A stretch of 64,000 bases of DNA from Erythrobacter sp. WG (lineage in GTDB: Bacteria; Pseudomonadota; Alphaproteobacteria; Sphingomonadales; Sphingomonadaceae). Positions 8,194-15,841 of the stretch are shown here, piece by piece. The stretch covers positions 1 through 64,000 of the forward strand of contig NZ_JAPFGY010000011.1 in the NCBI RefSeq assembly GCF_026586795.1, written 5' to 3'. Below the pieces are notes generated by a model that did not search any database, had not been told where the DNA came from, and saw only the letters and a list, made by a program, of their open reading frames with translations. Position 1 is the stretch's first letter. Every line of letters begins with the position of its first letter. The position numbers were made by a program, and so were the translations under genes.

Positions 8194-9900
8194 GTGACAG
8201 GTCCAGCCCAGTCTTTTCCGGGGTCTCTTCCGGGGTTGCGAGGGGGCCGCATTAGGCGTTTTGCGCCTCTTAGCGCAAGCGGGGGCGCAGGCGGATGGAC
8301 GATCGCCGCGCTGGTGCTGGCGGTGCTCGCGGGCCTGCCGATCGCCGCCATCGTCTGGGAAGCGCTCACGGGCAGGACCGCCGCGCTCGGTGCGCTCGCG
8401 GCGACGGTGCTGCCGACCTATATCGGCAACACCGCGCTCCTGATGCTGCTCACCGGCACGCTGGCGGGGGTGACGGGGACGGGTTGCGCGTGGCTGATCG
8501 CGGCGACCCGCTTTCCGGGCCGCAAGGTGCTCGGTTGGGCGCTGGTCCTGCCGCTGGCGCTGCCCGCTTACCTCTCGGCCTACATCTATGCCGGGATTCT
8601 CGACTATGCCGGGCCGGTGCAGGGCGCGCTGCGGGGTGCGACAGGCTGGGGCGCGGGCGACTACTGGTTTCCCGACATCCGCTCGCTGCCCGGCGGGGCC
8701 TTCGTATTGGGCTCGGTGCTGTTTCCCTATGTCTACCTCCTCGCCCGCACCGCCTTCGCCACGCAAAGCCTCACCCAGTTCCGCGCCGCGCGCAGCCTCG
8801 GTGCCGCGCCGTGGCGCGCCTTCTGGCACGTTGCCCTCCCGGCCGCCCGGCCCGCCATCGCCGGGGGCCTCGCGCTGGTGCTGATGGAGGTGCTCGCCGA
8901 CTTCGGCGTGGCCGATTACTTCGCGATTCCCACCTTCTCGACCGGCATCTTCCGCAGCTGGCTGGCGATGGGCGACAGGGCCGCCGCCCTGAAGCTTGCC
9001 GCGGTCATGCTGCTCTTCGTCATCGCGCTGGTGGCCTTCGAGGCGCGTACCCGCAACGGCCGCACCGCCAGCCGCGACGGGCTTGCGGACCGGGCCACCG
9101 ACGAGCCGCTGGTGGCGCTCACCCTGGGGGGCAAGGGGCTGGCCTTCGCCGCCTGCCTGCTGCCGGTGCTGATCGGCTTCGTCGTCCCGGCAGGCTACCT
9201 CGTCAGCCTCGCCCTGACCGACACCGCCCGCGGCGCCGCGGGGGACCTTGCGACCTATCTCGGCAGCAGCCTCAAGCTCGGCGTGGTGGCGGCGGCCCTG
9301 TGCCTCGTTACCGCGCTGGTGCTCGCCTTCGCCCGCGCGCGCTCGACCTCTCCTGTCACCGCAAGCGCGATCCGGCTGGCGACGCTCGGCTATGCCCTGC
9401 CCGGCGCGCTGCTCGCCGTCGGGCTGCTCGCGCCGCTCGGCGCGCTCGACGTGAGCCTTACGCGTTTCGCCCGCGACAGCCTCGGCTGGAGCGGCGGGCT
9501 GCTCCTGACCGGCACCAGCGCGGTGCTGATCTATGCGCTCTCGGTGCGCTTCCTGACGGTCGCCTACAATTCGGTGAGCGGCGGCCTTGCCCGCATCCCC
9601 CCGGGGCTCGACGCTGCGGCGCGCAGCCTCGGCGCCGGCCCCTCGCGGGTGCTGGCCCGGATCTACGCCCCGCTGCTCGCGCCCAGCCTCGCGGGGGCCG
9701 CCGCGCTCGTCTTCATCGACACCCTGCGCGAACTGCCCGCCACCCTGATCCTGCGCCCCTTCAATCTCGAGACCCTGGCGACGCGCACCTACCGCCTCGC
9801 CGGCGACGAACGGCTGGTCGAGGCGGCGATCCCGGCGCTGATCCTTCTCGCGGTGGGGCTCCTGCCGGTGCTGGTGCTGAACCGGCTCGGCAAGCGGTAG
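8164..9900 (+). CDS. Ferric iron ABC transporter, fused permease
   Basis: This permease of up to 578 residues, FbpB type, has two homologous halves. Each carries about six membrane helices and one EAA loop: AARSLGAAPWRAFWHVALPA in the first half and AARSLGAGPSRVLARIYAPL in the second. Start is uncertain: ATG 8164, ATG 8173, GTG 8194 and TTG 8236 are all in frame, and the first hydrophobic helix begins near 8298. An inverted repeat (TTGCGC-N6-GCGCAA, 8261-8278) would lie inside the 5' coding part or leader. It is divergent from the ATPase gene and 78 bases upstream of bchI. Confidence 0.88.
   Translation: MGNMTEFEAQVTGPAQSFPGSLPGLRGGRIRRFAPLSASGGAGGWTIAALVLAVLAGLPIAAIVWEALTGRTAALGALAATVLPTYIGNTALLMLLTGTLAGVTGTGCAWLIAATRFPGRKVLGWALVLPLALPAYLSAYIYAGILDYAGPVQGALRGATGWGAGDYWFPDIRSLPGGAFVLGSVLFPYVYLLARTAFATQSLTQFRAARSLGAAPWRAFWHVALPAARPAIAGGLALVLMEVLADFGVADYFAIPTFSTGIFRSWLAMGDRAAALKLAAVMLLFVIALVAFEARTRNGRTASRDGLADRATDEPLVALTLGGKGLAFAACLLPVLIGFVVPAGYLVSLALTDTARGAAGDLATYLGSSLKLGVVAAALCLVTALVLAFARARSTSPVTASAIRLATLGYALPGALLAVGLLAPLGALDVSLTRFARDSLGWSGGLLLTGTSAVLIYALSVRFLTVAYNSVSGGLARIPPGLDAAARSLGAGPSRVLARIYAPLLAPSLAGAAALVFIDTLRELPATLILRPFNLETLATRTYRLAGDERLVEAAIPALILLAVGLLPVLVLNRLGKR
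8261..8278. promoter_or_regulatory. Inverted repeat TTGCGC-N6-GCGCAA at the divergent fbp start region
   Basis: A perfect 6-bp inverted repeat with a 6-base spacer lies between the annotated permease start and its first membrane helix. If the permease actually starts downstream, this is in the promoter region and could be an operator; otherwise it is coding DNA. Function not assigned. Confidence 0.25.
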
Positions 9901-9918
9901 TGTCAAGCCAGCTGGACG
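9901..9918. promoter_or_regulatory. PpsR-like box before bchI
   Basis: TGT-N12-ACG spans 9901-9918, one base off the PpsR/CrtJ consensus TGT-N12-ACA. Read on the other strand it gives CGTCCA...TTGACA, the same form seen at bchC and bchF. It directly follows the permease stop and is 61 bases upstream of bchI. A TTGACG hexamer at 9934-9939 could be a -35 element, but no -10 is evident. Confidence 0.45.
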
Positions 9919-9978
9919 GGGATTCAGGTCAACTTGACGCTTGTCGGAGCCACAGGCGGCGCTAGAAGAATGCGTCCT

Positions 9979-10980
9979 ATGGCACGTTTTCCCTTCTCAG
10001 CAATCGTCGCTCAGGACGAGATGAAACAGGCGCTGCTGATCGCGGCCGTCGACCCCTCGATCGGGGGGGTGATGGTGTTCGGCGATCGCGGCACGGGCAA
10101 ATCGACCGCCGCACGCGCGCTCGCCGCGCTGATGCCGCCGATCATGGCCGCCGAGGGCTGCCCCTATGGCGGCTCGAAGGAGGACCAGGCGCGCTATCCG
10201 GGCGTGGTCGGCAGCGGCAAGATGGTGGAGCGCCCCGTCCCCTTCGTCGATATGCCCTTGGGCGCGACCGAGGACCGGGTGATCGGCAGCCTCGACCTCG
10301 AGCGTGCGCTGCGATCGGGCGAGAAGGCCTTCGAGCCGGGGCTGCTCGCCAAGGCCCACCGCGGCTTCCTCTATATCGACGAGATCAACCTTCTCGAGGA
10401 TCACCTCGTCGACCTGCTGCTCGATGTCTCCGCCTCGGGCGAGAACGTGGTCGAGCGCGAGGGGCTTTCGGTGCGCCATCCGGCCAAGTTCGTGCTGATC
10501 GGCAGCGGCAACCCCGAAGAGGGCGAGTTGCGCCCGCAGCTCCTCGACCGCTTCGGCCTGTCGGTGGAGGTGCGCACGCCCAAGGACATCGAGGTCCGGA
10601 TCGAGATCATGAAGCTGGTGGCCGAGAACGAGGCCGATCCCAAGGGCTTCGCCGCACGCTGGGCCGACGAGGATGAGGCGATCCTCAAGCGCATCGCCAA
10701 GGGCAAGGCGAAGCTCCCCAAGCTCGTGCCCGGCGAGGACGTGCTGCGCGATGCGGCGAACCTGTGCCTGGCGGTGGGTGCCGACGGGCTGCGCGGCGAG
10801 CTGACCCTGATGCGCGCCGCCCGGGCGCTGGCGGCGCTGGAAGGCGCCAAGAGCGTCACCCGCAAGCACCTCATCGCCATCGCGCCTTCGGCGCTGCGCC
10901 ACCGGCTGCGCCGCGACGTGCTCGACGAGACGGGCTCCACCGTCCGCATCACCCGCGCCATCGAAGAGCTGTTCGGATGA
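9979..10980 (+). CDS. bchI: Magnesium chelatase subunit I
   Basis: This 333-residue AAA+ ATPase is the motor of Mg-chelatase (BchI-BchD-BchH), which inserts Mg2+ into protoporphyrin IX. Walker A is GDRGTGKST (about 35-43) and Walker B is in RGFLYIDEINLLEDHLVD; sensor residues follow in LIGSGNPEEGELRPQLLDRF. ATG 9979 (MARFPFSAIVAQDEMK) is preferred over ATG 9970 because AGAAG is then about 10 bases upstream rather than touching the start. It is first gene of a translationally coupled run bchI-bchD-bchO-orf54-P450. Confidence 0.97.
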   Translation: MARFPFSAIVAQDEMKQALLIAAVDPSIGGVMVFGDRGTGKSTAARALAALMPPIMAAEGCPYGGSKEDQARYPGVVGSGKMVERPVPFVDMPLGATEDRVIGSLDLERALRSGEKAFEPGLLAKAHRGFLYIDEINLLEDHLVDLLLDVSASGENVVEREGLSVRHPAKFVLIGSGNPEEGELRPQLLDRFGLSVEVRTPKDIEVRIEIMKLVAENEADPKGFAARWADEDEAILKRIAKGKAKLPKLVPGEDVLRDAANLCLAVGADGLRGELTLMRAARALAALEGAKSVTRKHLIAIAPSALRHRLRRDVLDETGSTVRITRAIEELFG

Positions 10981-12683
10981 TGGAGGCAAGTCCGCCCGCC
11001 GATCCGCTCGAGGATGCGGTGCTGGCGGCGCGGCTCTTCGCTCTCGCGCCGCGGGTGTTCAAGGGAATGGTGCTGCGCGGGTCTTCCCCGGCGCGCGAGG
11101 CGCTGGTCGCCGCGCTCGCCGAGGCCGTACCGCTGCGTCGGATGCCCGGCCATGTCGACGACGAGCGGCTGCTGGGCGGGATCGACCTCGCCGCGAGCCT
11201 CTCCTCGGGCAAGCCCGTGCGCCAGAAGGGCCTCATCGAGGAGGCACAGGGCGGCGCGCTGATCGCCGGCATGGCCGAGCGAATCGACGGATCGGTCGCC
11301 GGGCGGCTCGCGCAGGCGCTCGACGAGGGGAACACCGCGCTGGTGCTGCTCGACGACGCGGTGGAGCAGGACGAGGCCCCGCCGGTGAGCCTCGCCGAAC
11401 GCCTCGCCTTCCCCTGCGATCTCGCCGCCTCGCGCCGCTGGCAGGGGGTGGAGATGCCGCCCGCAGCAGGCGCGCTCGCCGATGTCGCCCCGCTCGAGGA
11501 CGGACAGCTGCGCGCCCTCGCCGCCACCGCCGCCGCCTTCGGGGTGGAGAGCTTGCGCGCCCTCTTCTTCGCCGGCGAGGCGGCGCGCGGGCTCGCCGCG
11601 CTCGAGGGTCGCACCAAGGCGGAGAAGGAAGACCTCACCGGCGCCGTGCGCCTCATCCTCGGCCCGCGCGCCACGCAGCTGCCGCCGCAGGAAGCCCCGC
11701 CCGAGGAGCAGCCCCCCGAGGAGGAGCCGCCCCCGCCACCCCCCGATGGCGAGCGCGACGACCAATCGGACAGCGATCAGCAGCAGCAGGACCCAGACCT
11801 CTCCGAACTGCTCGTCGAAGCGGCCAAGGCGGCGATCCCGCCGGGGCTCCTGGAACAGCTCGCGCAGGGCAAGGCCCCGCGCCGGGGTTCGAGCAGCGGC
11901 ACCGGGCAGAAGCGCAAGGCCGCCACGCGCGGCAAGCCGCTCGGCGCGCGGCCGGGGATGCCGCGCGGGGGCGCCAAGCTCGCGCTGATCGACAGCTTGC
12001 GCGCCGCCGTCCCGTGGCAGCAGGTGCGCCGCCGCGAGGCCGGGGCCGATCCTGCCTCGCCGATCCTGATGCGCAAGGAGGACCTCCGGATTCGCCGTTT
12101 CGAGGAGCGTGCCGCGCGGGTCACGATATTCGCGGTCGATGCCTCGGGCTCTGCGGCAGCGGCGCGGCTCGCCGAGGCCAAGGGCGCGGTCGAGCTGATG
12201 CTGGCGCAGGCCTATGTGACCCGTTCGGAGGTCGCGCTGGTCGCCTTCCGCGGCACGACCGCGGAACTGCTCCTGCCCCCCACCCGCTCGCTCACCCGCG
12301 CGCGGCGGCGCCTGTCGGAACTGCCCGGCGGGGGCGGCACCCCTCTCGCGCTCGGCCTCAACGCCGCGCGCGAGGTGGCCGAGAGCGTCATCGCCAAGGG
12401 GCGGAGCGCCGCGCTGGTGATCCTCACCGACGGGCGCGCCAACATCGCTGCCGACGGGCAGCCGGGCCGCCAGCAGGCGCGCGAGGACGCGGAGAACGCC
12501 GCCAAGGCCATCGCCGCGCGCGGGATCGACGCGCTGGTGGTCGACATCTCCGCCCGCCCCGGCCCCGAGGGCGCTGCACTGGCGAACGCCTTGGGCGGAC
12601 GCTTCCTCGCCCTGCCCCGGGCAGACGCGAAGATGCTCCAGGCCGCGATCAACGCCGCCCAGCCGATTGCCCGCGCGGCATGA
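10977..12683 (+). CDS. bchD: Magnesium chelatase subunit D
   Basis: This 568-residue chelatase platform subunit has an inactive AAA+ domain (about 1-220), an acidic proline-rich linker (PPEEEPPPPPPDGERDD near 250) and a C-terminal von Willebrand A domain. The latter has the MIDAS motif DASGSAAAAR, with a later LVILTDGRANIA. The start is ATG 10977, overlapping the bchI stop by 4 bases (ATGA), so translation is coupled. It forms the hexameric I-D complex that acts on BchH. Confidence 0.96.
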   Translation: MMEASPPADPLEDAVLAARLFALAPRVFKGMVLRGSSPAREALVAALAEAVPLRRMPGHVDDERLLGGIDLAASLSSGKPVRQKGLIEEAQGGALIAGMAERIDGSVAGRLAQALDEGNTALVLLDDAVEQDEAPPVSLAERLAFPCDLAASRRWQGVEMPPAAGALADVAPLEDGQLRALAATAAAFGVESLRALFFAGEAARGLAALEGRTKAEKEDLTGAVRLILGPRATQLPPQEAPPEEQPPEEEPPPPPPDGERDDQSDSDQQQQDPDLSELLVEAAKAAIPPGLLEQLAQGKAPRRGSSSGTGQKRKAATRGKPLGARPGMPRGGAKLALIDSLRAAVPWQQVRRREAGADPASPILMRKEDLRIRRFEERAARVTIFAVDASGSAAAARLAEAKGAVELMLAQAYVTRSEVALVAFRGTTAELLLPPTRSLTRARRRLSELPGGGGTPLALGLNAAREVAESVIAKGRSAALVILTDGRANIAADGQPGRQQAREDAENAAKAIAARGIDALVVDISARPGPEGAALANALGGRFLALPRADAKMLQAAINAAQPIARAA

Positions 12684-13552
12684 GCCGTCTCGACTGGAAC
12701 CGCGAGGGGCGGATCTGGCCGCACCGCGAGGCGAGCGACTTCGTGGTCAGCGGGCGCGGCCGCTGGCACGTGCAGCGCATGGGAGAGGGGCCGCCCCTGC
12801 TCCTCCTCCACGGCACCGGCGCCTCGGTCCATTCGTGGCGGGACGTGTTGCCGCTGCTCGCACAGACCCACGCCGTCACCGCCATCGACCTGCCCCGCCA
12901 CGCCTTCACCACCGGGCACGATGCCTACGCGATGAGTCTGCCCGCCATGGCGCGCGAGGTCGCCGGGCTCCTCGACACGCTCGGCTTGGAGCCTGCCGCG
13001 ATTGTCGGCCACTCGGCAGGCGCGGCGATCGCGCTGCAACTGGCGCTGGCGCATGGCTTCAACGGACCGGTCGTCGGCCTCTCGGCTGCGCTGCGGCCCT
13101 TCCCCGGCCCGCTCGCGCAGATCTATCCCGCGATCGCCAAGGCGCTGTTCGTCAACCCGCTGGTGCCGCGGCTGTTTGCGGGCAGCATCGACTGGGCGGG
13201 CGGCGCCGAGCGGTTCCTGTGGCGTTCGACCCGCTCCAGGATCGATGCCGCAGGGTTCGAGTGCTACCGCACCCTGTTCAAGAACGCCGAGCACGCGGGC
13301 GGGGGCCTCGCGATGATGGCGAACTGGGACCTGCCGTCCCTGCGCGTCCGAATGCACGAGGCCGCGAACCCGGTGCTGCTGGTCCATGGCGCGAAAGACC
13401 CGGCGATTCCCCTGGCTTGGGCGCGCGACGCCGCCGGGTGGCTGCCGAATGCGCGGCTGGACGTGCTCCCCGGTCTCGGCCATCTTGCCCACGAGGAAGC
13501 GCCCGAGAAGGCCGCCGCGCTGATCGCCGCCTTCCTCGCCGAACAGGGCTAG
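12680..13552 (+). CDS. bchO: Alpha/beta hydrolase BchO, Mg-chelatase-associated
   Basis: This 290-residue alpha/beta-hydrolase fold protein is encoded next to bchID in most purple phototrophs and is thought to assist Mg chelation; its reaction is not established. The oxyanion motif LLLHGTGASVHSW (41-53) and nucleophile elbow GHSAG (Ser112) are present, and a late Asp (GAKDPAIP) and His (LGHLAHEE) complete a possible triad. ATG 12680 overlaps the bchD stop by 4 bases. It is followed by a 54-residue gene 9 bases later. Confidence 0.93.
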   Translation: MSRLDWNREGRIWPHREASDFVVSGRGRWHVQRMGEGPPLLLLHGTGASVHSWRDVLPLLAQTHAVTAIDLPRHAFTTGHDAYAMSLPAMAREVAGLLDTLGLEPAAIVGHSAGAAIALQLALAHGFNGPVVGLSAALRPFPGPLAQIYPAIAKALFVNPLVPRLFAGSIDWAGGAERFLWRSTRSRIDAAGFECYRTLFKNAEHAGGGLAMMANWDLPSLRVRMHEAANPVLLVHGAKDPAIPLAWARDAAGWLPNARLDVLPGLGHLAHEEAPEKAAALIAAFLAEQG

Positions 13553-13561
13553 GAGCGCGCG

Positions 13562-13726
13562 ATGGGCGAAATGGGGTGGATCGAGATCGTGCTGTTCTAC
13601 GGCATAGCGATCGGCTTTGGCGTGTGGCAGTGGGTCAAGATGGACCGGATGCTCAAGAAGACCCGCGCCGAGAAAGCGGCGAAAGAGGCGGCGGAAGGCG
13701 AAGGCGAAGCGCCGCCGGGGCGCTAG
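13562..13726 (+). CDS. Small single-span membrane protein (54 aa)
   Basis: This short gene runs from ATG 13562 to TAG 13726. The protein has one hydrophobic segment at residues 6-24 (WIEIVLFYGIAIGFGVWQW), then a positively charged stretch (KMDRMLKKTRAEKAAKE) and an acidic Pro/Gly tail. The topology resembles small accessory proteins such as CcmD but there is no real sequence signature. It is 9 bases after bchO and 8 bases before the P450 gene, so it should be translated with them. A role as membrane anchor or assembly partner of BchO or of the P450 is conjecture. Confidence 0.7.
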   Translation: MGEMGWIEIVLFYGIAIGFGVWQWVKMDRMLKKTRAEKAAKEAAEGEGEAPPGR

Positions 13727-13734
13727 GGTCGGCG

Positions 13735-14883
13735 ATGCCCCCGGACCTCGACCGCGACCCCTTTGCCGAGCCGCGCCGCCGTGACGGCGTGCTGCTGGCC
13801 GATTTCGAAGGTGAACCCATCTCGATGATCCTCGGCCACCGCGCGGTGCGCGAGGCGGCGAAGGCCTGGCAGACCTACAGCTCCGACGCGCCGTTCCGGG
13901 TGCCGATCCCCGCCGAGACCGGTGTCCGCTCGGTCAGGCAGCTGCCGATCGAGGCCGATCCGCCGCTGCACAAGACGGTGCGCGACCAGTTGAAACCGAT
14001 CTTCCTGAAGCCCGCCGCACCCGACTACGCTGCGCGCATCGAGGCGCTGGTGGGCCGCCTCCTCGCCCCACTGCTGGACGCGCGCGAGATCGAGATGGTA
14101 CGCGGGTTCGCCCTTCCGCTCCAGTCGATCGCGTTGACGCACCTTCTCGGGATGCCGGAAACCGAGGCCGAAGAATGGATCGCCTGGGGAACCCACGTGT
14201 TCCACGACGGCGCCGACGGCGGCGCCAAGGGCGCGGTCCTCGCCGACTATATCCGCCGGCGGATCGACGCCGCGCGCCGGAACCCGGGCGCGGACCTGTT
14301 CGGCGCGATGACGCGCATGACGATCGAGGGACGCCCGCTCACCGACGACGAGATGGCCGGCATCGCCAATCTCGCCTTCGCCGGCGGTCGCGATACGGTC
14401 ATCAACGCCGTCGCCGCGGTCATCGCGCATTTCGCGCAGGACAGGCCTGCGCTTGACCTGCTGCGCGGCGAGCCCCGCCGCCTCCCCGCCGCGGTGGAGG
14501 AGTTCATCCGCGTCACCGCGCCGCTCACGCACATCGGGCGGGTCTGTCCGCACGGCGCGCAAATCGGCCCCTACCGTGTCGCCGCCGGCGGGCGGGTGTC
14601 GCTATGCTGGGCCTCGGCCAATTTCGACGATACCGTGTTCGATGCGCCGACCGAGCTACGGCTGGACCGGAATCCCAATCCGCACCTCGGTTTCGGCAGC
14701 GGGCCGCACAGCTGTCTCGGGGCGGCGCAAGCGCGCTCGATCCTGCGCGCCCTGATCCGGCAACTGGCCGAGCGCACCGCGGCCATCGACCTCGTAGCGC
14801 AGGAGCGTTCCGAGGAGCATTTTGGTCCGATCACCAGGACGGCTGGCTTCCGGTCGCTTCACGTGCGCCTCCACGCCCGCTAG
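13735..14883 (+). CDS. Cytochrome P450 in the photosynthesis cluster
   Basis: This 382-residue soluble bacterial P450 shows the I-helix oxygen-activation motif AGGRDT (216-221), the K-helix ExxR (Glu256, Arg259) and the haem loop FGSGPHSCLG with axial Cys327. There is no N-terminal membrane helix. It follows the 54-residue gene by 8 bases in the bchIDO operon and is convergent with crtC (20-base gap, no terminator). The position suggests oxidation of a carotenoid or tetrapyrrole. One attractive but unproven idea is methyl-group oxidation in carotenoids such as the aldehyde bacteriorubixanthinal reported from Erythrobacter. Electron donors are not encoded adjacent; fpr at 5121 is a candidate. 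Confidence 0.92.
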   Translation: MPPDLDRDPFAEPRRRDGVLLADFEGEPISMILGHRAVREAAKAWQTYSSDAPFRVPIPAETGVRSVRQLPIEADPPLHKTVRDQLKPIFLKPAAPDYAARIEALVGRLLAPLLDAREIEMVRGFALPLQSIALTHLLGMPETEAEEWIAWGTHVFHDGADGGAKGAVLADYIRRRIDAARRNPGADLFGAMTRMTIEGRPLTDDEMAGIANLAFAGGRDTVINAVAAVIAHFAQDRPALDLLRGEPRRLPAAVEEFIRVTAPLTHIGRVCPHGAQIGPYRVAAGGRVSLCWASANFDDTVFDAPTELRLDRNPNPHLGFGSGPHSCLGAAQARSILRALIRQLAERTAAIDLVAQERSEEHFGPITRTAGFRSLHVRLHAR

Positions 14884-14903
14884 CGCCCGAGCCGTTCGGC
14901 GAG

Positions 14904-15841
14904 CTACCCCTTCCGCCGCGGCATCCGGTAGGGCAGCATGAACTGCACCAGCGCCGAGGAGAACCTGCGCATATCGAGGCTCTCCTGCACCGCCACCACC
15001 TCTTCGCCGCCGAAATTCGAGGCGAGTTCGGAGCGGGCATAGAAGGGGGTGTCCTCCCAAGTCCGCCGCACCGCCGCCACACCGATGTCCGAGCGGGTGC
15101 GGCGCGCGATGCGCCAACCGCTTTTCGGCAGGGGCGCGATGGGGGGGAGCTCGACCGGCTCGGGCACGCCCTTGGCATCGAAGCGCAGCGCGCTCGCGAA
15201 CAGCGATCCGTCGCCGCGCTCGCCCTCGTAGCAGACCAGCGCACCTTCGCTGAGGTGCGCGCGCGACCAGTGCCAGGTGTTGAAGCCGGTCTCCAGCGGC
15301 TCCGCCCCCCGGTTGTGGTCGAGATAGGCGCGGCCCTGCCACCTGAGCGCGGGCGCGGTCATCTCCACCTCGATCCGTGCGCAGGGGGCAAGACAGTGCC
15401 AGATATGCTTCTCGCCCGGGTCGAGCGCGAAGGCGGCGCGGTTCAGCGCCTCGGGAATCACCCTGACGCGGCCGCGCACGGGGCGCTGCCAGGGCACGAA
15501 CAGGCGGGTGTCGCCCTCGACGATGTCGATGGTGAGCGCCCCGCCCTCCCAGCGCACGTTGCTGGGACCGATCGCGAGCGTGCTCGCCTCGCAGGCGACC
15601 GCGCTGCGCCCGCGCTCGGTCATCACCCAGCGATGCTGCGGCCCGTAGAGCGCTACGTTGAGGCAGGCATGGTCGAGCGGATCGCCCCGCCCGCTCTTCT
15701 TGTAGTAGGGCGAGAACACGCTGCCCAGGAAGGCGATGATCGTCAGCCCGTGCTGCCCGTCGTCGCTGATCGCGTCGACATACCACCAGCTGTAACCGCC
15801 GGGCGGGATGTCCTCATCGAAGCGAGGTCCTTCCCGATCAC
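14904..15841 (-). CDS. crtC: Carotenoid 1,2-hydratase (hydroxyneurosporene synthase), 5' end unresolved
   Basis: About 308-312 residues resemble CrtC, which adds water to the terminal double bond of acyclic carotenes. Conserved segments are GPRFDEDIPPGGYSWWYVDA, IIAFLGSVFSPYYK, NVALYG, WVMTERGRSAV, YLDHNRGAEPLE and FNTWHWSRAHL. As written there is no ATG, GTG or TTG in this frame between the conserved GPRFD (15830) and TTG 16079. GTG 15841 lies in the crtD frame. One additional base within 15831-15838 would place crtD and crtC in the same frame. I give 15841 as the outer limit. Either a base is missing, translation uses frameshifting, or an unusual start is used. Confidence 0.85.

Noticed and set aside
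8194-9906. N-terminal extension of the iron ATPase frame to 9906
   Set aside because: It is antisense to the permease gene and has the composition of a shadow frame; the ATPase homology starts at 8193.
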